Source: Kondoa malvinella (Eukaryota > Basidiomycota > Agaricostilbomycetes > Agaricostilbales > Kondoaceae). Taken from it: a DNA stretch of 64,000 nucleotides. A model generated the notes under the pieces. It was given only the letters and a program-made list of their open reading frames with translations, was not told the origin of the DNA and searched no databases. The stretch covers positions 1,267,369 to 1,331,368 of the forward strand of contig BCIM01000002.1 of assembly GCA_039545315.1 (NCBI GenBank). Direction: 5' to 3'. The translations under genes were made by a program, and so were the position numbers. This document shows positions 9,858 through 21,993 of this stretch, in pieces (position 1 is the stretch's first letter; the number at the start of each line of letters is the position of its first letter).

Positions 9858-12849
9858 ATGGTGACAGCCAAAGCTATCAGTATAATTTCGAGCTTGGTGA
9901 GCCGCTTTCAGTCAGCCATGTCAAACAAGTTCTGATCAACTCTGCGCTATTTCTCCCTTTTTCTCTCTGTCCTCTGATGTGATCCACGACTCTCCTGCAG
10001 CTCTTCCGCTTGACGGCCTTTATATTTCTTCGTGGGCTTTCAATGTCCTTGCTGTGTTTGGCCGACTTGTTTATGCTCTCTTTCAGGATGGATTCCAGTG
10101 TCTCACACCGAAGTTCTCTATGGTCTCTTTGCAATCTTCTTCGTATCCTACATGCTCGTGGATACCAAGCTGCGGTATACGGACAAGGAAATCGCAGTGG
10201 AAGTGCCCAGAACAGCAGATCATGAAGAGAGCAAGCCGCTAGTGATACAAGATGCTCCTGAAGAAAAATCATCATATGCTGCTGTTGCGAAAGCGGAGTC
10301 GGATAGCCCCACCACACCGCAACGCAAGAAGAAGAACAGAAAGAGCCTCGCTTTACAGCTCGAACAGGCCAAGGTAGAAGACGAAGAGCCACAAGCAGGG
10401 ACTGAGATAGTCTACAAACGAGTACCTGCCAATGGACCAGGCGTCTTCAAGTTTCTGGCCGGAAGTCGCACTACCAATTCAGTCTTCAACGGCATGACCT
10501 TGCTGATCAATTTCGCTCTACTGGCAGCGTGTCTTGACTTTCACTTCTCGCCCTACTTTTTCATGGGCAATCAAGATCTCGCCTTTATGCGTGTTGGTGC
10601 GATTACAGACTCGACGGCAAAAATTGTGGCTCGTATCCCACCTCACGAACTGATTCAAGAAATCTATGACAATCCAGCCGCCATCGACAATGATACTGTC
10701 TCCCAAGCTATGCATGAGCTGATTGGCGAACATCAAGGTGCTGGTCGTTTGCTGTACCGAATTTTAGGCCTACCTGGTCAATGGAAATCTGGCCCCATCG
10801 CCATTACCACCAACGAATCAGACTACATGACCCATTTCACACTGCGCGATCTGTACCCATCAACAGCATACGAATACCGTATCGCGCTACCTACGCACCG
10901 AATGCAAATTCACCCCGCTTTCGAAAAGACGCAGACATTCAATACTTTCCCAGACCCCCGCTTAGCAAGGGAAGTAGCAGGTGAAGCTGGTGGAACGCAC
11001 TTCAAATTTGCGGCCGCTAGTTGTATACTACCTGGATGGCCGTATCATCTGGCAGATCGATTTTCGGCAGAAGGCAAGTTGAGGATGCGAGGTGTGGAGT
11101 ATTTGGCAGAGAATATAAAGCCGAGAAGGATTGATTGGTTGATGTTTGTGTGAGTTAGGATCCTTGTTTGTGCGTTCTCGCGCTGACATAGAAGTCTAAT
11201 TCACAGCGGGTAAGAAGCACTAGACCATCCCATGATCCATTTGACGGTCTTGTGCAGCGACTTCATCTATGTTGATGTACCACACTACTCGGGAGCTGTA
11301 AAAGAGACGTACCTGCGCAAGTATCGTCAAGTCTATGCGTCCGAGTCCTGGAAGAAAGTTTACGAGAACATTCGTGGGTGACTTCTTTTCTGCTTTATCT
11401 ACTTGTCGTTAATCAAGAACAACAGCTGTCTTACATATATGTGAGCCAATCGCTTTGTCTCTGTATGCATGGCTGATACAAGCTTTGCAGATGACGATCA
11501 CGAGGTATGATCGAGACCTTAACTATAATGTAGCTAATCAGGAGCATAGATTCTCAACGATTACTCCTCCAACGCTACTACACCTGTGTTCCAGACAGCT
11601 AACAAGGCATACCAACTGTACAACGGAAACGGTGCGTCTTTCCTGTGCTTGACCACCTTTTACTGATACTGGAGAAGGCAACCACGACGTGGCACTCGCG
11701 CCATCTCTCAATGCCAACTACTACTGGTTCCGGGAAGCAGATACAGCCTTCTTCGTCTGGGACACTAGAATGTATAGATCACCCAACAAAGCCAAAGACG
11801 ATGAAGACAAGACGATGTTGGGCGAGACGCAGAAACAGGTGTTCATCGATTGGCTGGCTACTGTGAGCTGGTTGTGTTTTGCCTTTGACGCAGCTGAAGC
11901 GGATTAGGTGAACACCACCGTCACTTGGAAATTTGTTGTTTCTTCAGTACCTTTGTCCGTTTTGTGTCTGTTCTCCACTTACGGGTACTGATTGCTCGGA
12001 TTGGACAGCATGACGCTATGGGATTCCGGCTCTTTCTCGTCGGACGACACTTGGGCCGGTTTCTTGCATGAGCGTTCGGAGCTGATGGACATAATGCAAT
12101 ATGTACCAAAGTAGGTGACTCACTCGTTTGTCAGTATACAGACTGATAACGACGTTTCCCTCGCAGTATAATAGTAATTTCCGGTGATCGGCATGAATGG
12201 GCAATGGCGACTATCCGCAATGCTGTTGTGGAAGTGTCTACTTCTCCGCTTAATCAGGTAAGCGCTTCTCCTGTTTCTGGCACTCGTCTGACGAGGATGT
12301 CTTGTAGTTCTACCTGCCAATGTATGCTGCAATTGTCGCTGCAAATCATACAAGCTGATTAGCGTTATAGCCATACCTTAAACCAGAATCATGGTCTGGG
12401 CAAGACGGGCGAGGATATGGAAATCAAATGTCGGCTTGCTAGCTTCTGATTTTCAAGCAGTTGGCTGAAGTTCGTTTACAGATATACCAGAAGGAAACAG
12501 CAAATACACAACGTAAGCGTCATTCAGCTAAGATGTGCTCGTCCTGAAGGCATCATGTGCACAGCTTCGAAGTCGACACTCGGATAATGAACAGACCGCA
12601 AGTCTACATTGAGCTGAATGTGGATGGTCGACCAGTCTACAAGTAACTTCTTTCTTGCGTTTCCTGCACCCTTACTGAGACTGGTTGCAGTATGACAGTC
12701 ATAGGCAAACAAGTTCACGCGCCAAAAACAAAAGTAGGAGGCATGCAAAAATCTCTGTTGGAGCTATTAAGTTTCAGTGAGTCCTCCTTTGTGCGTATGT
12801 GGCAACGTGCTGATACCTTCGGACTATAGTCAAGAGACCGTGGTTCTGA
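9858..12849 (+). CDS. PhoD-like metallophosphatase, membrane anchored
   Basis: The protein starts at a 39-nt first exon (9858-9896, MVTAKAISIISSL). It joins to LFRLTAFIFLR and, across the intron 10032-10086, to WIPVSHTEVLYGLFAIFF. This gives an N-terminal pair of hydrophobic helices, then a Lys-rich linker and another membrane helix (VFNGMTLLINFALLAACLDF). The phosphatase domain follows: THFKFAAASCILPGWPY, GDFIYVDVPHYSG, VLHIYDDHEILNDYSS and ISGDRHEWAMATI. These carry the Asp, His and Asn residues that bind metal in PhoD-like enzymes. The C-terminus reads SFIKRPWF, closing at 12849. Fungal members are poorly characterised; substrate and compartment are unknown. Over ten introns are present and some internal joins were only checked by motif continuity. 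Confidence 0.82.
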
Positions 12850-13085
12850 TTGTACTGCAATGGCATGTATTACTACCTCGGCTCCAAAACAGTCTCATTT
12901 CGGCTAGATCATGCACTCTGACCAAACCCAGCAAGTCACTGAGTAGTAGCCAGCGCGAGAGATAGCGGACCGCCATGTCTTTGTAACAGCTTGAGCACGA
13001 TTCGACCTCGAGTGACGCGGCCTGTTCCAACTCGTCACCTCTTGACCAATACCAACCAATTTCCAACAGCTGCCAGCTTGTAAAG

Positions 13086-14314
13086 ATGAGCATGAACAGC
13101 TTTGTACGCCGTTTCGGCCCTTCGCAAGTTTCCAAGATGGACGCCCAAGATGAACTAGAAGCGATAAAGACGTTTGACCCTTCGCCTGCTGCTCATTCTT
13201 TCGCTCTGCCTTCTGTACAAGACGTAAGCTAATCAAAGCATGCACCTCTAATGTCATCTTACTCTGACTTTTATGCTTTGCAGCCTTCAGCCTACCTCGC
13301 TTCACTCACAGATGTGGATTCGTCAAACAAGCAAGCGCGCATTAAATTATCCCACGGAACTACGACACTGGCATTCAGGTTCAAGGGCGGGATTGCAGTA
13401 GCTGTAGATTCTAGAGCGACGGCTGGCTCGTACATTGCTAGTGGGACGGTCAAGAAGGTCATTGAGATCAACCCTTACTTGCTTGGAACGTGAGTGGCAC
13501 AGATGCGCTCTGCGGGTCCATCCACTTACGCTGGCTTTGCATTTACAGTATGGCAGGTAGGCCGAAAGAGGACTGCGTGGCGATATCGCTCAATACAGTT
13601 CTTCAATGTTCTACAGGAGGAGCAGCTGATTGTCAATATTGGGAAACCTACCTTGGCATTCAATGCAGGTTGCACGAACTAAGAGAAAAGGAGCGCATCT
13701 CTGTAGCGGCCGCGAGTAAATACCTAGCCAACCTCGTTTATTCTTACAAAGGCATGGGTTTGAGCATGGGTGCGTCTGATCGCTCTCTTGTCAATCGACT
13801 GGATGGGCTGATGAATTGCACAGGTACAATGATTTGCGGTTGGGACAAGACTGGACCTGCGCTCTTTTACGTCGATTCGGATGGTACAAGATTAGCGGGC
13901 GACGTCTTTTCTGTTGGGTCTGGATCAACTTTTGCCTACGGTGTGCTCGATCAAGGTTACAAATGTGCGTTCGGAAGATTCGTTTGCTGTATTCAGCTGA
14001 AAATTACTTCGTCCACACAGGGGATCTAGAAGTAGATGAAGCGCTTGATTTGGCAGTAAGGTCGATCTACGCTGCTGGTCATCGTGATGCGTTCTCTGGC
14101 AACACCTGTAACCTCTTCCACGTTCAAGAAGATGGTTGGGTATTCAAAGGTCTGTCGATCATTTCGTCAAACAGGCTGTCCACTGATCAATATGCTCGCG
14201 ATAGGCAACTTTGACTTCAACGAGCTGCATTACGAGAGAGGGTTTGGGTACGCACCGAGAATCGCAAAGGAGAAGGCGGACAAGGAGGCTGCGGCTGGCG
14301 CTCCATCATCGTGA
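13086..14314 (+). CDS. PRE2: 20S proteasome subunit beta5 (Pre2)
   Basis: Beta5 carries the chymotrypsin-like activity of the 20S proteasome. The reading starts [15 protein letters not shown] propeptide of about 70-75 residues leads to the cleavage site [13 protein letters not shown]; the Thr after Gly becomes the catalytic N-terminus. Conserved segments follow: [20 protein letters not shown] with the catalytic-site Asp and Arg, [21 protein letters not shown] with the catalytic-site Lys (introns flank the TMAG), [43 protein letters not shown] and [10 protein letters not shown]. The chain ends with an Ala/Glu-rich tail at 14314. Everything expected of an active subunit is present. ATP23 follows on the same strand 110 bp downstream. 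Confidence 0.97.
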
Positions 14315-14424
14315 GGTTGCTACGATGTAATGTACAGATTGATCATCTTTCGCGTTGACGTATACGACCTTTGACTGCTGTCTTCGAGCTTCAGCATCAC
14401 ATCAGCTTCTTCCCGATCACCATC

Positions 14425-15281
14425 ATGTCCTCTGAGCCTGTCGCATCAACTTCAAGCCTGCCTCTGCTAGATAAATGGACCAACAAGTTCTCGAGCATGC
14501 TAGGCATTGGTCTTTCCGAAGAACAGAAAGTAGCTCTCGCCTGTGAGAAATGCGATAAATGGAAAAAAGAGCTACACGAGACCAGTCTGCTGTTCCCTAT
14601 ACCTATCCTCTCTCTGTATCTTATCAGTCCGTCCTAGGTCCAATCATTCGCTTCATGCAACAACACCTCGCTCTCCTCTCACCAGATTCGAAACCCGTTA
14701 AAATCCTTTGCGCGCCCTGCGATGACAATCAAGCTGGAGGGTTCCATCCTGAGTTGGGCATACTCGTTTGTGCGAACCATTTGTTCAACAAGACTCACAT
14801 GGAGGATACTTTGGCGCATGAAATGGTGCACGAATTCGATAACAGAAGGTTTGAGGTGGATTGGACGGATTTGAAGCATCACGCTTGCTCAGAGGTCGGT
14901 ATGAGATCGCAGTGATCGGCATTCGCTGATTTATTGTGGCTTTTAACTGACAGATCAGAGCAGCCAACCTTAGTGGGGACTGCTCAATACGGCGACAGCT
15001 GAAAAGAGGGCAATTCAGTGCTTTCGCAAAACAGCATCAGGTACTCTTCACCCTCTGCTTGGACTCATTCGTGCTCATCTCAAAGTAGGCATGCGTGAAA
15101 AGAAGAGCGACTTTAAGTGTAGCTATGAATCCATCATGCCCGAACGAAGAGGCTGCAGAACAGGCTGTGAATCAGGTCTGGAAGAGTTGTTTCTCTGATA
15201 CAAGGCCGTTTGATGAGGTAGCAAGAAACTGAACATGCGGTCTGATCAACGCTCATTCTTTCGCTCACGCAGATTTACTGA
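14425..15281 (+). CDS. ATP23: Mitochondrial inner-membrane protease Atp23
   Basis: Atp23 is an M76-family metalloprotease of the intermembrane space. It processes the Atp6 precursor and helps assemble the F0 sector of ATP synthase. The N-terminal part has the Cys pair CEKC. An intron from about 14586 to 14637 (acceptor TCCTAG) restores the family segment [13 protein letters not shown]. The chain continues [25 protein letters not shown] and the zinc motif HEMVHEFD (HEXXH). It then reads [37 protein letters not shown] and DTRPFDEIY, the usual Atp23 C-terminus. The several Cys residues fit oxidative folding in the intermembrane space. The last intron gives a stop at 15279-15281. Confidence 0.95.
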
Positions 15282-15662
15282 TCTGAACGTCGCCGACGAG
15301 GCAAATTCAGCAAGCACGGTGTGTAGCTGGCAAACAATCACGGGAGCGAACAACTCTTGTTCGGTGAGCGCAACGCATCATGCCAATAGTCTGTCTTACC
15401 CTGCGTTGTTTGCCAACATGTACAGCTTGAACAGAGCTAGCAGTGATCGAGCTACCGCGACAAGCAAGGGAAAGTGCGAAAAGGCCAGCAACGTGCCATC
15501 GTTTTTGTATATACAATGATACAATACACCTCATGCAGACCCATCCAATAGATTGCCCGTTCTTCTCACTACCTGCTCTAACAACACCTCATGCGGTCTT
15601 GCATCTGTTCCAAGTGCATCCCTCGTCTGCTTGACAACATCAGTGATTGTCAAGCTGGACAG
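15282..15662. other. Convergent 3' intergenic region
   Basis: This lies between the stops of ATP23 (+) and NUP192 (-). Short open frames occur on both strands, but none has a recognisable motif or splice structure. It most likely holds the two 3' UTRs and terminators. Confidence 0.4.
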
Positions 15663-18600
15663 TCAAAAACGGACCAATCGCAAATTCTGTAACCGCGAGT
15701 TGATCGTCCGATAAGTCGCGTTCACGACGCTCTTTGCTTCTTGTGGATCGCTTCGACTGTTCCTGGTGTCTGGAGCTGATTTACCATCTTCACCGAAATA
15801 GTATTGAATGTGCCGCAGTATGAGCAGTAAGGCGACTTGTACGCTCTCTGCAATAAGCATTAGCAAGGATAGAGAAAGCAAAGGTGAACACGTACGGAGC
15901 GACACAAGAATGCCTTCGCGAGTTTTGCGAGCCAAAGCCAGCTCCTCAACGGTAGTCATCTCTTGCCGAGCTGGTTTCGAGTAGTCCATCTCATCTCCAT
16001 CTTGCGATCGTAGATTCTTTGCTTGTTCGTAATCTTCTAATCGTCGACCAAGCACGATGACCAGTTTCCGACAGTAAACAAGAGCTTGATGCAGTGATGG
16101 AAGTCTACTCGATTTAGCGCTCGATTCGTCGTAGGATCCTGTGACTGAGGGTCGGAAGGACTTGGCTCCTGCTGTCATGGTCAGCATGGCTACGTTCTCG
16201 ACAGGAATCACGAACCTGGAGTTGAAGTAGCTCCTTGTAGATACATGAGCAGAATCAGACTGAGGCCGTCCATGCAATCTCTACGATCTCGATCGAAGAC
16301 GCTGATCTGGCCAGCTGGGTCTGTACGATGCCAGACCACAAGACATGAGACCTTCTGACAGGAGCACATCTTGCGACACGCACCAACGACTGCCGTCATT
16401 TGATCACTCCTCTCCTTGTCTGACATCGGCACGACGTGTTGCTCCCACGATTGTTCCTGGAACACCTTGGCTGCTAGACCGAGAACAGCCATATGCAATC
16501 CGCCAAAGGCAGAAGGCGAGATCTAAGGCAAGAATCAGTCAGACCGCATTAATTTTGCCAGGACTGAACACTAACCATGTCTTCTTCCGTCACTACAGAT
16601 AGACATTGCTTGAGCAACTGTAGGATTGCTTCTACGACCTTCATCGAAGTCAGCGTTGGCGCCAACGCGACTTGCTGTAGGGCATGTATGAATGCATCTC
16701 GTTGAGCGAGGACAAAAGAGAAGATCTGGCGGAAAGCGAGCTGTTTAGACTGGTTTGTGTGTATCTGGACTGCAAGCAGTAGTCGAATGGCCGACAGCAT
16801 AAGCTGTTGATGTCGGCTTGTCACAGGTGGCATAAAGCTGTCAACCTCTGGATACCAATCTTTATCAGTGATGTACTGGGGCAACAATGCACATGCATAC
16901 CAATGTCGAATCGTTCATCTGTAGGCGGAACCGAAAGGAAGTCACTTTGAGCGAGTCTTGTGATGAGCTGCACATCCATCAGCTTTTCCGCGCCTTCATG
17001 AGTTGATGCGAAGCGGGTCAGGAAAGAGATCTTGGCATCATAGACGTATAGAGGATTGAGAGTGTCTATAGGGCTACTGGTTAGCCAAACGGCTCGATAT
17101 TGAGACTGCCCGCTTACCTGGATCCGGCGCGAGAGCATCCAAGATATCCCGCTCGCTGCCCTTGATGGACGCAACGAAAGTCTGCAGGTGACCTTGCTTA
17201 GCGAGCAGATCTGATATCCGTCGAGTCAGGCCGTTTGAGTGCGAGAAGCGAAGGACGGCATCGAGAAGAGTGTAGGCAACCATCTGCCAAGCTTCTTCTC
17301 CAAGCATTGCATCTCGAGACACGATCGGTAAGAAGCGGCCCAAGTCGTTCTGCAGGACAGAGAGGATGACTGAATCGAGGGTGTTGCGCTTCGCTTGCTG
17401 ACCTGACGGCCGAGCTGCTGCTGTATCTGCTGTAAGGCGCAGACAATTGACTATGACAAGGTACAGATTGCCTCTTGCATTCGCCGATAGACCTGGTGAA
17501 AATAGGGTGCCAAAAGCTGATCGGAAGATTTGAGATAGTCTTTCAGCGATTGCATCGACGTCGGACAAATTTTCGTGTGATTTTCTTTCAGCCGAGATCT
17601 CTTCCCGGAGGAAAGTCATCATTGTCACAGCAGATGATAACACTTGGTCATAAAGCTGATCCCGCTCTTCAGCTGCCGTCAAGAGGTGGAAGACAGCATC
17701 CAGCAGGTCGAGAAGCAAGAGCTGGCGCTGATCGACTGAAATGCTCTGGAAAGCTTGCATCATGACTATATCAAATGTGTCGCTCCAAGCTTCGAGGAGA
17801 TTGGCGCGGGCATGCGAGATGATGCGCTTGCGATTTTCGCTTCTGATGAATTCGATGATGCTGATCTTCTCCTTTTCTGACGCGGTTTGCTGAGCGGCAT
17901 TGCCCAAAGCCTGCTTTGAGCGGAGCTCGCGCTCTCTTGCTCGAAGTAGAGAAGCTACAATTGGCAAACTGAATAATTCGCAACCAGACTTGTCCGTAGT
18001 AAGGCATTGATCGTACGACATGTCGGTGTACAGCGACACTTGCAAATTGGTCGATGGTTCGGCGTCTTGCCAGGAGAATGCCAGAGAGTACAGTATGTCC
18101 AGCATCTTGGGCGAGCTTTGGCCATCCATTGTTTGACCATACCCGTATGAAGCGTCGCGGGGTTCTTGTGCGCTAAGAAGAATGTAAGCCAGTCGTGATA
18201 AGCGATCTTGATCTTTTCCAGCAGAGGCGACCTCATTCAATTCCAACGCAACCCCTTTCAACAGCCAAGCTTGAGAGTGCAGGCTTGCGCAGAGCGACTC
18301 CACGGTGGTTTCGAGGCGGACGTCATTGAGGATATAGTGGCCATCGAAATTGTCTGGATGAGCAATGATGGGGAGTGGTAGGGCTGAAAGAGTGTAGAGG
18401 AAGAAGTCTTCCTGAGATCGAAGGAACTGGGCGGTCGCTTCTGACGTGTATTCATTCTTGCAAAGCTGATACAAGAGTTGGAGCGACTTTTCGGCTACCA
18501 TTTCATTGATTCCGCTGTCTTCGCCATTCACTCGGAGTTGGATGAGAATTAGAACGGACTGGAAGCAATATCGGAAAGAAGCAGCTTCGACGAGCTTGAT

Positions 18601-21600
18601 GGAGTTAGCGGTTGCACGATGATCGAAGCCGAGCAGGTAGTGAGCGATATTGGGTACAGGGCGACCGGCTTCGGTGTTTCTGAGCAGAAGATCGAGAATG
18701 GCGGCTTGAAGCTGAACAGACTGCTCCTTGTCTTGCTCTTCTGTCGGTGTAGATTCCAGCTGACGAACGAAGCCGCTCAAGATGCGCAGACTCTCTGGCG
18801 ACTGATCGATGAACCCAACCAAGCGATTCATGCGAACGAACTGGGACCGGCCATAAGGATCGCTGACCGAGAATTGACGAGAAAGGGAGATGGCGGAAAT
18901 GAGCTGAACGGCCAAAAGTGGAATTTCTGCGCTGCTGCTACAGTTGACGAGTGCCGCAATTTGCGGAACAACTTGATGGTGCGTTAAGAGCAGGGTGTCG
19001 AGAGGTTCTGACGCTCTGACCATGGCATACTTGTCTGAAGGTAGATAATAGACGCCCTGTTCCCACAGAAGCGGTAACACTAGCTCAAGGAATTTTGGCT
19101 CGATATTGAAGGACAGGAGAAGCATCTTGAGGCATTTGTGAACCGAGGACTTGAGATATGGACTAGTCTTTGGTGCATCCAGGTCGTCCAACTTCGTTCC
19201 AGCAACCTCCAGGACAACGTCGAGCAGACCAGATCCACTCAGAAGCCGTATCAGCACATCGAAGCCAGGGTGGACAATCAAAAGCTGAGCGAGACCGGAT
19301 TGCTGACCGACCAAGAAAGAATCGAGATCCAAGCTAGCGAGAGCGTTGGTTAAGAAAGAGATGCAGCAATCGATTAGACGCCACTTGTCATCTTCGGTAC
19401 GGAATTTGCGATCTGCCATCTTGAGCAGGACTTCATCGATCACGAAAGATATGTAAGGGTCGAGACCAGGTCGACGATGTGGTGCACCCAAATTCTCTGG
19501 TACGGTGGAAGGTAATTTGGCGGCTTCCAATTCGTCGGACGAATCCGAGACGTGGATTAGAGATGCAAGGAGGTTGATGAAGGAGGTTGTGGAAGGGTAA
19601 ATTTCCGCAGGCGCTTCGATCGAATTGAGCTGTACGACTACTCCGCCAGTCAGCCGTCCGCTCTTGGCATATGCTTCAGTGGCCAGCATTTGAGATGATT
19701 CGAGGAGGTCCCAGGTTTTCAAGGCGATGTCGGTAGCATGAGTACTTCCACCTCGAGCGAAGACGGCGATGGCGTCCAGAAGAGCTGCTTTGAGGTGAAG
19801 TGGGATAGCAGGGGTCACGAGGGAGAAGAGTGTTGGAATAGGTCTGTAGCGTGCATTGTCGTGAAGAGCCAGACGAGCGACGTCGGAATACCGGACCACT
19901 TGAGCGAGCAATCGGGCGAAAGCTGTGAGATCGCGTGCTTCTTCCGGCGGAAATTCGCCAGCTGGTGGACCGCCGTTGACCGAATGTAGCAGGGCTGAAT
20001 AATGGTTGATGGCGCCAAAGAGCATGTTCCAGCTGCACATCGTCTGGCTGTGATGACCCGGACCGAAATCTTCGTGCGAGCCATTGTTGAGTAGGAAATC
20101 GAAAGTACAAGTTGCAGCCTCTGGTCCAGTCGACAGAGAAGTGAGCATGTTGAAGAACGGTCTTGCCAATGGTCCTTTGCAATCTGAAGCCCAGCGAACG
20201 AACGCATTCAATCGATAGGTCGCATCGTCGTCTTCTGACCAGAACTTGAGACCTTCTTCTGGCCTATCCCGATACAGAGAAGCCACCAGCTCAAAGAAAG
20301 TCGCTACATCCTGTCTTGGTGCCGTCTGCTCTCCCTCTGTTCCACCACTCCGCCTCAATCCTGATCGCGTCGAATGATGTGGTAGCGTCCTCGCATCCTC
20401 TTCCTTGTTCTTTAGCTTCTTCAGAATCGAATGCATAGTATTGATGAAATTCACAACAAGCGCATCGACTTGTCGTATCGTATAAGAGCGAAAGGAAGAG
20501 TCGACTTCAGCTAAAGATGTTCTATTATGCGGCGTAACGTCTGTAGCTTGATATTTGAAAGCCAAGAGATCGTGCAAGAGGAAATCAAAGCATCCTTTCT
20601 CTACAGAGGTGTAGACATCCCTCTCGACATTTTCTTCAAAGATTTGCGTCTCGTCTTCTAGGCCTGGCACGCGTTGACAGGCATGCGCCATGAAGATGGT
20701 CCATTGTAGCAGGATGACCATGCGCAAAATTGGAAGTTGCCAAGTCGTGCTTTTCGAGATCAATTCATTGAGAGAAGTAATGAAGGCTGCGTCTTGGAAG
20801 ATGTCTTGCAAGAAATTGGGGAGAAAGTCGAGTGAAGTTTCGTCGTGTTGCAGGCCTTTGCGTGTTGGATCCAAAGCAGCCAAAACAGCGACGAGAACAT
20901 GGAAGACTGCGTCATCATTGAGATCTGAGCGAGTCGACATCCATTGTATCGAGCTTTTCATAGCTGGTTTGGAGATGTAGCCTGCACTGCAGACAAGGAA
21001 GAGGATGGTGCCGAGCTGTCTTCGTTCTGGTTGAACGAAAGAAAGCCTTTGCGCTTGAAGTGCTGCATCTCCATTACTGACAGGTGCTGGAGGCGCAGAT
21101 TGTTGGAATGAAAATTGATTGCCTGGCTGTGGGACGGGAGCGACTTGTTGTAAGCCTTTCGCTTCTTCTGCCAATCGATCAATTTCCGCTAGTATACGTT
21201 CTGGCCATGATTGGGTCCCTGATTTGTTGATCAAGCTTGTCAGGTAGTTGTCCAGCAGACCTCGAAGTTGCTGAGATGCAGGAAGATCGACTGCCAACAC
21301 CAGTCGCAGGATCTGAACCAAACACGAAAGGATGTTGGCTCGAAGTTCATAATACAGCAGGATAGCAGTCTCAGTGAGTTCCTGGTTTGTCTGGTGATGC
21401 CCTTGATGGTCAAGAGTAGCTTGAGCGTATAAACACGCAGAGAGGTATTCGGATAAGTTGAGCTGTTTCGAAAGGTTCAACGCTTCCTGCTTGAACTCCT
21501 CTGATATTCGCAAGCCATCCGAGTCAGGTAGTCGTAATAGATTGCCTGTCACTTCCATCTTAGCGTCTCGTGGAAGCATATCTCTAGACAATGCACCTTT

Positions 21601-21777
21601 TGACAGAGTCTCGTTTTCCTGTTTGGCCTGACCAGGTAGCTTGAGCAAGTTGCTAAAGACTGGCGTGCTCTTCTCCAATTGCAGACGCAGGTACGTCAAA
21701 TCCGGTTCAGGCGTCGACAGATCATGCAGCAAGCCATTGAAATGCGCAACAGGCAGCTTCCAGGCGGGTGATGCCAT
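15663..21777 (-). CDS. NUP192: Inner-ring nucleoporin Nup192/Nup205
   Basis: This is a scaffold of the nuclear pore inner ring. A single long exon (from 17074 upward) encodes about 1,560 residues of all-helical sequence. It opens ASPAWKLPVAHFNGLLHDL and contains features such as QRRQLGTILFLVCSAGYI and RPFFNMLTSLSTGPEAA. Four to five shorter 3' exons follow: SRHQQLMLSAIRLLLAVQ, SAFGGLHMAVLGLAAKVFQ, ALVYCRKLVIVLGRRLEDYE and VALLLILRHIQYYFGEDG, ending near 15663. The total of just under 2,000 residues fits the family. I chose the Met at 21777; the frame stays open to 21891, so a longer N-terminus is possible. The gene is co-directional with TAF12, about 215 bp apart. Confidence 0.9.
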
Positions 21778-21993
21778 GCCTTGGGACACACAGAGCAGCT
21801 CAGCTGTTGCTATTACTCGTACTAGGAGGTATCTACCTGCTCGAGGTATCAAAAGATCACGGTCGCCTGTTGAAGGAACGCGCTGAAGCAACTCGAGTGC
21901 AAATGTTCAAACAATGGTATTCGACCCGAAGGTGTGAAGACTATGTACACCTGGACCATTACCCGAAAGGACTCGCTTGATCATTTTTCACAA

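Noticed and set aside
10032..10086. GTG start of the PhoD-like frame at 10032
   Set aside because: The GTG is the donor of a 55-nt intron; splicing gives IFLR-WIPVSH in frame from an ATG at 9858.
9877..10392. 171-aa minus-strand ORF
   Set aside because: It is antisense to the first exons of the PhoD-like gene, whose splice structure and protein features are clear.
19676..20182. 168-aa minus-strand ORF in another frame of NUP192
   Set aside because: It lies entirely inside the long NUP192 exon in a different frame and has a composition typical of a shadow frame.
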